Assembly: GCA_002363035.1 (NCBI GenBank)
Contig: DEWA01000005.1
Span: 39,190 to 50,858, forward strand
DNA: 11,669 nucleotides
Source of the DNA: Verrucomicrobia bacterium UBA3222
GTDB lineage: Bacteria > Verrucomicrobiota > Verrucomicrobiia > Opitutales > UBA9783
Direction of reading: 5' to 3'
Both the position numbers and the translations under genes were made by a program. This document shows, in pieces, positions 7,302-11,669 of the stretch (position 1 is the first letter of the stretch; each line of letters starts with the position of its first letter). The notes beneath the pieces are model-generated. The model had not been told where the DNA came from, did not search any database, and was given only the letters and a program-made list of their open reading frames with translations.

Positions 7302-8168
7302 ATGGTTTGGTTTTCGAAACCCAAATACTCGACCGTAACAACCCAGAAAAAGACGGATATTCCGGCGGATCTTTGGACGCGGTGTCCCGTTTCGGGCGAA
7401 ATGATTTACGTCAAAACCCTGCGGGAGCATTGGATGGTGGTTCCGCAAAGCGGTTATCATTTCCCGTTGTCGGCTCCGGAGCGCATCAAACTGCTTCTGG
7501 ATGAAGGCTCTTTCGAGGAAAAAGATACCGCGTTGCGTTCGGTAGATCCGCTCAAATTCGAAGCACTCGATACGTACGCACACAAGTTGGAGAAAAACCA
7601 GGCGAAAACGGGTTTGACGGATGCGGTTGTCAGCGGTCTCGGGACGATCGACGGCACGAAAGTTTCCTTTGCCGTCATGGATTTTCGTTTTCTCGGTGCC
7701 AGCATGGGCTCGGTGGTCGGTGAAAAGATCACGCGTTGCATCGAGCGCGGCGTCGAAGAACAATGCCCCGTCGTGATTGTGTCCGCATCGGGCGGCGCAC
7801 GCATGTACGAAGGCATTCTCAGTCTGATGCAGATGGCGAAAACTTCCGCCGCGGTCGCACGTCTCAGACAAGCGAAGTTGCCGTATATTTCCGTTTTAAC
7901 GAACCCGACCATGGCGGGCGTCATGGCGAGTTTTGCGTCGCTCGGCGACTTGATTGTTGCCGAACCGGGTGCGTTGATCGGATTTGCCGGTCCGCGCGTC
8001 ATTAAGGATACCGTGAAGCAGGAACTTCCGAAGGGCTTTCAAACGGCGGAGTTTTTGCTGGAACACGGGCTCATCGACCAAATTATCCCGCGCCTCGAAC
8101 TGAAAGCGCGACTGAGTTTTTTCCTGAAAGCCTTTATGTATAAAAGAGAAAGCGGAGAGGTGGCTTAG
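7302..8168 (+). CDS. accD: Acetyl-CoA carboxylase carboxyltransferase subunit beta
   Basis: The 288-residue product is AccD, which with AccA transfers the carboxyl group from carboxybiotin to acetyl-CoA, making malonyl-CoA for fatty acid synthesis. The crotonase-like core is well conserved: [11 protein letters not shown] (132-142), [20 protein letters not shown] (161-180, with the Gly-Gly oxyanion motif), [16 protein letters not shown] (201-216), [14 protein letters not shown] (221-234) and the [13 protein letters not shown]-terminal helix region. The N-terminal zinc ribbon is degenerate. Where E. coli AccD has CXXC twice, this protein has CPVS (28-31) and VPQS (47-50), keeping only Cys28. 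Start ATG at 7302 gives the normal length. Only a weak AAG precedes it, so translation may be coupled to comF 15 bases upstream. Family assignment is certain; zinc binding appears lost. Confidence 0.96.
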   Translation: MVWFSKPKYSTVTTQKKTDIPADLWTRCPVSGEMIYVKTLREHWMVVPQSGYHFPLSAPERIKLLLDEGSFEEKDTALRSVDPLKFEALDTYAHKLEKNQAKTGLTDAVVSGLGTIDGTKVSFAVMDFRFLGASMGSVVGEKITRCIERGVEEQCPVVIVSASGGARMYEGILSLMQMAKTSAAVARLRQAKLPYISVLTNPTMAGVMASFASLGDLIVAEPGALIGFAGPRVIKDTVKQELPKGFQTAEFLLEHGLIDQIIPRLELKARLSFFLKAFMYKRESGEVA

Positions 8169-8437
8169 TTTTTTCGGATTGCGATTTCGGCTCTTTGAAA
8201 AACGTTCGAATACATTCCTCTGTTGAAAGATTGGAGGTAAGTGTAAAGAGGTGTCCGTTCTTATGTGCTCGGTACAAAAAAGACCGACCCTGTCGAGGGC
8301 GAGTGTGTTTTCGGTATTTTACGGATGATTACGCGCTCGTAGATGTTGGGTTCAACGGAGGGGTTAAAGAAAGGGAAGGTTGTCGGGTTTTGCAAGCGCT
8401 TTTCTCTCGATCGGGTGCGTGTGCTTTTAATAAAAAG

Positions 8438-8450
8438 GTTCACAGTGAAC
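8438..8450. promoter_or_regulatory. Perfect 13-base palindrome, operator-like
   Basis: GTTCAC and GTGAAC flank a single central A, forming a perfect dyad of the kind bound by dimeric repressors. It stands alone, 168 bases upstream of the candidate tRNA promoter and 270 bases after accD. No regulator gene is nearby. A binding role is only suggested by shape. Confidence 0.25.
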
Positions 8451-8617
8451 AACGGAGTACGTTTGTTCCTTCAGGTTGCCTTTGATTGTCTTGTCATACG
8501 AAGGACGTCCACGGATATAATGATGGTATTAAAAATGTTTCCGAAGGAGCAGAAGGGATATTTCCGAAACATTCACAATAAAATTTTTCCGTTTTTCACG
8601 AAAATGCACGAAAAAAC

Positions 8618-8646
8618 TTGACCGTTTTTCAGTTTTCTTCTCACAT
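8618..8646 (+). promoter_or_regulatory. Possible promoter for tRNA-Gly
   Basis: TTGACC (8618-8623) lies 17 bases before TCACAT (8641-8646). The -35 is good (five of six) but this -10 is poor. A better -10, TAAAAT at 8646-8651, ends just before the tRNA but leaves a 22-base spacer. One of them probably drives the tRNA. Confidence 0.35.
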
Positions 8647-8656
8647 AAAATCAGCC

Positions 8657-8730
8657 GCAGGCGTAGTTTAATGGCAAAACTCCAGCCTTCCAAGCTGGTA
8701 TTGTCGGTTCGATTCCGTCCGCCTGCACCA
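8657..8730 (+). tRNA. tRNA-Gly, anticodon TCC, CCA encoded
   Basis: A complete cloverleaf can be folded. The acceptor stem is GCAGGCG (8657-8663) with CGCCTGC (8720-8726). The D stem is GTTT with AAAC. The anticodon stem is CCAGC with GCTGG, and the loop CTTCCAA reads anticodon TCC (8689-8691), which decodes GGA and GGG. The T arm is GTCGG-TTCGATT-CCGTC (8703-8719), with a T-T opposition at its second pair (8704 and 8718). The discriminator base is A8727 and CCA is encoded (8728-8730). E. coli tRNA-Gly carries U at the discriminator, so A73 is a point of interest. Confidence 0.95.
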
Positions 8731-8892
8731 GCGGAGCATCGGCGGCTGTCGGGACTTACGATTGGGATGAAAGCGGTGAGAATGCGGTTCTTTTTGTCGA
8801 TTTCGGTCAAAAACGGGTTGACGAACGGCATGAGAAGGCTTCCAATCGAGGTAGTCGGTTTTGTTGATTGTTAAGGGAAAGCGGGTATTGTT

Positions 8893-9021
8893 ATGAAAGT
8901 TGTTTCTTCGCTCAAATCGTTAAAGACGCGCAATGCCAAATGTCAGGTGGTGCGCCGCAAAGGTCGCGTGTACGTGATCTGTAAAACCAATCCGCGTTAC
9001 AAAGCGCGACAGGGGTATTAG
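8893..9021 (+). CDS. rpmJ: 50S ribosomal protein L36, alternative (zinc-free) type
   Basis: This 42-residue protein was found by reading past the shortest listed frames. It starts [18 protein letters not shown] and continues [20 protein letters not shown], ending RQGY. This matches the alternative L36 (type B, E. coli YkgO-like) rather than the 37-38-residue zinc-binding form. Only two of the four ligands of the classic Cys-Cys-Cys-His site remain (Cys17 and Cys30); the first Cys is absent and the His position is Tyr37. L36 is a small protein of the large ribosomal subunit. The start ATG at 8893 has only a distant GGGA upstream. rpmE follows after 23 bases, as in ykgO/ykgM pairs, suggesting one transcript. 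In many bacteria such genes are zinc-starvation paralogues under Zur; no Zur box is evident here. Confidence 0.92.
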   Translation: MKVVSSLKSLKTRNAKCQVVRRKGRVYVICKTNPRYKARQGY

Positions 9022-9032
9022 GGGAAATTTTC

Positions 9033-9036
9033 GGAG
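9033..9036 (+). promoter_or_regulatory. Ribosome binding site of rpmE
   Basis: GGAG lies 8 bases before the L31 ATG at 9045, in the 23-base gap after rpmJ. It supports independent initiation within a two-gene operon. Confidence 0.6.
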
Positions 9037-9044
9037 TTGAGGTT

Positions 9045-9296
9045 ATGAAGAAAGACATTCATCCCGATTACCATCCCGTTTGCTTTACGGACGTTTCAAC
9101 GGGAAAGCGTTTTTTGACGTATTCGACGCTGACGTCGAAAGAGAAAGAGAGCATTGACGGCGTCGAGTATCACATGGTGTTACGCGATGTGACGTCGGAT
9201 TCGCATTTGGTGTACACCGGCGAAAAGCATTCCGCGTCCGTTACCGGTCGGGTCGAAAAATTCCAAAACAAATTCCGTCGGGGCGCACGAAAATAA
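9045..9296 (+). CDS. rpmE2: 50S ribosomal protein L31 type B (zinc-free)
   Basis: The 83-residue product matches type B L31 (YkgM/YtiA class), which sits at the intersubunit bridge near the central protuberance. It starts MKKDIHPDYHPVCFTDVSTG, where family members read M(K)xxIHPxYxxVxFxD. It keeps the DVTSDSHLVYTGEKHSAS block (about 49-66) and the GRVEKFQNKFRRG tail. The CxxC zinc motif of type A L31 is absent; the only Cys is Cys13. It forms a pair with the zinc-free L36 just upstream. The 35-base gap to the next gene allows that gene to be transcribed with it. Confidence 0.93.
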   Translation: MKKDIHPDYHPVCFTDVSTGKRFLTYSTLTSKEKESIDGVEYHMVLRDVTSDSHLVYTGEKHSASVTGRVEKFQNKFRRGARK

Positions 9297-9331
9297 GTTT
9301 TTTTACGGTTGTCCGAACGATTTTTTGACAC

Positions 9332-11086
9332 ATGCGGAATTTTGCTCATCAGTGTCTGGAACTGGCGCGTTTGTTGCTCGGGAATGCTCTGCCATCCGTA
9401 ACCGGAGAAGGGGCGGTTGTTCCTGCCGAGGGTGAAACCTCATTACCGGACGAGAGCGCGCATGCTTTTAATGCGCTGGCGGAATTTTACCGCACGACGC
9501 ACGAAACGACACTGGATGAGGTCGATTTAATCGAAACCGCCGCGCATTGTTTTTTATATCAGTCGCAACAACCGACGTCGCGGGAGATGTTTCTGCAAAA
9601 CGCGCTTTCGCTGTCGGGGTTCGGCACCAATCGCGAGCACAATCCGATTTGGGAGAAAGCGGACGAGGAAACGCGGAAAAATTTCGAAAAGCGTCTTACG
9701 GAGCGTGCAACGGCGGATGACGGTTTTTCGAAGGTTTTGAACATCCTGCGGGCGACGGTTCGCTATAATTTCGGTTATACGCAGAAGGATGAAGTTCCGA
9801 AGCTGATTGACGAATTTTTGAACATCCTCCAACCGACGAACGGCTGGTTGGCGCGTCCCTGCGAACACGGCATCGGCGGGTGCTTCGATGATGTGATCTT
9901 GGAAGCGTTTTTGCTTATTCGGCAGGCACTGGATGCGCATACGCACTTCTCGATGATTGAACGCAAACTGCCGGGTTTGCGGACCGCAACGGAGCGCATC
10001 CTTAAAGTGCTTCCCGACATGGTGCGTTCCGACGGTTTAGGGTGGGCGTACGGTGCCGATGTCGGTGTGTACGGGCAATTATACCCGATGGCGCTGTTGG
10101 TGCAGTGCTTTCGCGACAGTTGGATCCCGACGGATAAAATTTCTTTTTATGGCGATTGGTTGTGCCGCCTCTTCCAATACTTCTTCGGAACTTTTGTCGA
10201 TACCGAACGTGCGTGTTTGGTGGTTAATGACGGTGAACGTCGCACCGCTCCGTCGCAAACGACGCGCAGCGTAACGTTTGATACGATCGCTTTCCTGTGC
10301 CGTTGGGCGCGTTGGACGAGTAAATTGAGAGAAACGCTTGTCTCTTCGGAAGAAACGCCGAAATCCAAAAGCCGGTGGGTACTGTTTGAAAAAACGTATA
10401 ATAAGGAACAAGGCTTATTTCTTTATCGAGATGCGGCTTCGGGATTGACGGTGCAGTTGCCGCTGATCGGAAACGACGGGAAAGCCGGTGCGTTGGCATT
10501 CCCGCACTGTCCGGGCATTTTCGATGCGCCCGTTGATACGTACTTGCCTGTTTTGTTGCCAGAGTTGACGATTAACGGCACGCGGACGTTGCCGTCGTTT
10601 TACGGAAAGAATTGCGTTTCGGGGCTCGGTTTGAAGAAAGCCGTTACGTTTTCCTACGAACAGCCGGAGTTGATTTCAAAGGACGAGATGTTGCTTCCGG
10701 GCGTTGGTTCCGTGAAAGTACGGTGGAGTTTTGAAGGGTCAACGGTTTCGGCGTCGTTTATTTATAAATTCAAACAACCTGTTACCGTTGAACGTTTTCG
10801 CTTTGTCATTCCTTTGTCGATGCCGCATGGTACGCATCATTTAAACACCTCTTTAATGTTGGGCGAAAACAGCCTGCAGGTATCGGTCGCGAAGGATGAT
10901 TTCGGAGCCCGCTGGAAGGAAATCGAATCTGTGGTGGACGATCCCGCTTATCGAACGCCGTACGGCAAAATTTGTTATCTGCAAACCCTGGAACGTTCGA
11001 CGCCGTTGCACGCAAAACCCGGCAAAGAGTATTGCTTGCAACTCGAACTCAAACCCGATGTGCGCCGTATCGGCGAGGAGGGGTAG
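9332..11086 (+). CDS. Unrecognised 584-residue protein
   Basis: I do not recognise this protein. The ATG at 9332 is the first start after an in-frame TGA six bases upstream, and no Shine-Dalgarno precedes it. There is no signal peptide or membrane segment, so it is probably cytoplasmic. Residues about 1-340 look mostly helical, with aromatic and Gly-rich turns such as GWLARPCEHGIGGCFDD (about 171-187) and GWAYGADVGVYGQLYPMALL (about 236-255). Residues about 365-584 look beta-rich (for example KVRWSFEGSTVSASFIYKF and YCLQLELKPDV). A helical toroid followed by a beta-sandwich is the layout of several polysaccharide lyases and hydrolases, such as the heparinase II/III group. Here that is a shape-based guess with no catalytic residues assigned. 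It begins 35 bases after rpmE. Base composition is like its neighbours, so no transfer is indicated. Confidence 0.8.
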   Translation: MRNFAHQCLELARLLLGNALPSVTGEGAVVPAEGETSLPDESAHAFNALAEFYRTTHETTLDEVDLIETAAHCFLYQSQQPTSREMFLQNALSLSGFGTNREHNPIWEKADEETRKNFEKRLTERATADDGFSKVLNILRATVRYNFGYTQKDEVPKLIDEFLNILQPTNGWLARPCEHGIGGCFDDVILEAFLLIRQALDAHTHFSMIERKLPGLRTATERILKVLPDMVRSDGLGWAYGADVGVYGQLYPMALLVQCFRDSWIPTDKISFYGDWLCRLFQYFFGTFVDTERACLVVNDGERRTAPSQTTRSVTFDTIAFLCRWARWTSKLRETLVSSEETPKSKSRWVLFEKTYNKEQGLFLYRDAASGLTVQLPLIGNDGKAGALAFPHCPGIFDAPVDTYLPVLLPELTINGTRTLPSFYGKNCVSGLGLKKAVTFSYEQPELISKDEMLLPGVGSVKVRWSFEGSTVSASFIYKFKQPVTVERFRFVIPLSMPHGTHHLNTSLMLGENSLQVSVAKDDFGARWKEIESVVDDPAYRTPYGKICYLQTLERSTPLHAKPGKEYCLQLELKPDVRRIGEEG

Positions 11087-11144
11087 GCTGAGGTTCAAAA
11101 GGGTCTTTGGGTCTTCCGTTCGGACGTTTGTGGCGGATCGGAAG

Positions 11145-11213
11145 TTGCAGAGTTTTTCGCGTTATCCGAAAATTAGAGGTGTTTTTAAGGCATTTTTTGA
11201 GGAAAATTCCGGA
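11145..11213 (+). repeat. Tandem repeat module 1, first copy
   Basis: These 69 bases align without gaps to 11446-11514, matching 40 of 69 by hand count. Read in frame, they give LQSFSRYPKIRGVFKAFFEE against LPQFLYYPGMKGIFEGIFRE. The differences are mostly conservative (I/M, R/K, V/I), which is compatible with former coding. Confidence 0.5.
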
Positions 11214-11258
11214 ATGATGTTGCCGCAAGGATTGAGTGTCGAATGATGACAAGCAATT

Positions 11259-11283
11259 CGGTCGGTATCGCTTTTCCCGACCG
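11259..11283. repeat. 7-bp perfect hairpin between repeat modules
   Basis: CGGTCGG (11259-11265) and CCGACCG (11277-11283) can pair around an 11-base loop. No T run follows, so it is not a standard intrinsic terminator. I see no copy of it in the second repeat unit. Confidence 0.4.
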
Positions 11284-11309
11284 CCTGCGATTGAAATCAT
11301 ACGCAGTGG

Positions 11310-11389
11310 TTGAGCGTTGAAATGTGCTCCGTGTTGTCCGTTTAATGCGCATTTATACCTTCGAAGAGACTTCCTGTGCTCTTTTTACG
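11310..11389. repeat. Tandem repeat module 2, first copy
   Basis: This block aligns with 11590-11667 at an offset of about 277, with most positions matching, including CCTTCGAA and the 15-mer TGTGCTCTTTTTACG. It holds an inverted pair AAATGTGC/GCGCATTT (one G-U pair in RNA), then a second potential stem GAAGAG/CTCTTT followed by T residues. The second stem looks terminator-like. Confidence 0.6.
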
Positions 11390-11445
11390 GTATTGGAGGT
11401 GTACGGGAGCGATGTTCTCGTATGTCGGCAGTTTCGGTTGGTAAA

Positions 11446-11514
11446 TTACCGCAGTTTTTATATTACCCGGGAATGAAGGGCATTTTTGAGGGTATTTTTC
11501 GTGAAAAATGGCGG
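11446..11514 (+). repeat. Tandem repeat module 1, second copy
   Basis: This is the partner of 11145-11213. The reading frame that gives LPQFLYYPGMKGIFEGIFRE is open from 11317 to 11598 but has no ribosome binding site or recognised product. Confidence 0.5.
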
Positions 11515-11589
11515 AAGAGGGGCGGTTTAAAGGATTTTACGGGCAATTTTTACCTGATATGGCTTCCGAATACCTGTGGAAGCGCGCAA

Positions 11590-11667
11590 TTGAGTTAAAA
11601 TGCGCTTTGCGTTTCGTTTAAAGCACATTTTACGCCTTCGAAAAGGCTTCTTGTGCTCTTTTTACGA
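11590..11667. repeat. Tandem repeat module 2, second copy
   Basis: This is the partner of 11310-11389. Here the inverted arms are AAAATGCGCTTT and AAAGCACATTTT, a 12-position stem with one C-A mismatch. A small hairpin GCCTT-CGAA-AAGGC (11634-11647) follows, then CTCTTTTT. It ends two bases from the window edge. Confidence 0.6.
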
Positions 11668-11669
11668 TG

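Larger units (their letters stand above)
8169..8656. other. Spacer between accD and tRNA-Gly
   Basis: This 488-base stretch has no supportable gene. Short frames inside it (for example 8195-8485 and 8343-8621) lack ribosome binding sites and recognisable domains. It contains a perfect 13-base palindrome (8438-8450) and a tRNA promoter candidate at its end. A frame near 8526-8621 reads MFPKEQKGYFRNI, which loosely recalls the YP-x-x-(K/R)G-x-F motif of the 3'-end repeats. I see no intrinsic terminator for accD. Confidence 0.5.
11087..11669. other. 3'-terminal spacer with diverged tandem repeats
   Basis: This 583-base stretch after the orphan gene has no convincing gene, although two frames (to 11246, and 11317-11598) stay open. 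Its content is a duplicated block about 280-300 bases long, described in separate entries. It also contains a 7-bp hairpin at 11259-11283. The last copy reaches the window edge, so further copies may follow. Confidence 0.6.

Noticed and set aside
8590-8630. Terminator-like GTTTTTC/GAAAAAAC stem before the tRNA
   Set aside because: The stem is almost entirely A/T and overlaps the candidate promoter; no GC-rich core.
8671-8874. Plus-strand frame beginning inside tRNA-Gly
   Set aside because: It overlaps a complete tRNA cloverleaf and has no recognisable product.
8731-8892. Search for a Zur operator upstream of rpmJ
   Set aside because: No AT-rich dyad resembling known Zur sites was found; TTGACG at 8818 lacks a matching -10 box at 17 bases.
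9297-9331. Possible terminator after rpmE (T-rich with CGG/CCG)
   Set aside because: The best stem is only three pairs, and the T run precedes it as well as follows it.
1-11669. CRISPR arrays, insertion sequences, phage genes, toxin-antitoxin or defence modules
   Set aside because: No regular short repeats with spacers, no transposase-like or defence-domain protein in any frame.

Overview
The window looks like a bacterial chromosome segment of housekeeping genes separated by unusually long, poorly coding spacers. The alternative (cysteine-poor) L36 and L31 ribosomal proteins side by side, an AccD without its zinc cysteines, an ExoD-family protein and a PF07399-type Na+/H+ antiporter together suggest a Verrucomicrobiota/Opitutae-like bacterium. 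That placement is inference from protein character, not from a search. There is no phage, insertion sequence, CRISPR or defence gene.

Left half, minus strand. rpsO (S15, 4666-4397) and pnp (PNPase, 4381-2255) form the classic translation/RNA-decay pair, 15 bases apart. rpiB (2113-1661) lies 141 bases downstream and a membrane Na+/H+ antiporter (1415-51) 245 bases beyond that. All read in the same direction, but I see no convincing terminators or evidence that the last two belong to the same transcript.

Right half, plus strand. A divergent spacer (4667-5096) separates rpsO from an ExoD-family membrane protein (5097-5717). A 771-base spacer follows, holding a decayed copy of the exoD 3' end. 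Then come comF (6489-7286) and accD (7302-8168), 15 bases apart and probably co-transcribed. After a 488-base spacer with a perfect 13-base palindrome come tRNA-Gly(TCC) (8657-8730), rpmJ type B (8893-9021), rpmE type B (9045-9296) and a 584-aa protein of unknown function (9332-11086). The last 583 bases carry a diverged tandem repeat with a conserved hairpin-forming segment, and the last copy runs to the window edge.

Most notable: (i) three proteins within 2 kb whose relatives bind structural zinc (AccD, L36, L31) have lost the zinc ligands; (ii) the decayed exoD tail and the T/A palindromes flanking exoD; (iii) the tandem repeat after the orphan gene; (iv) the 584-aa orphan. I did not find a clear new biological system.
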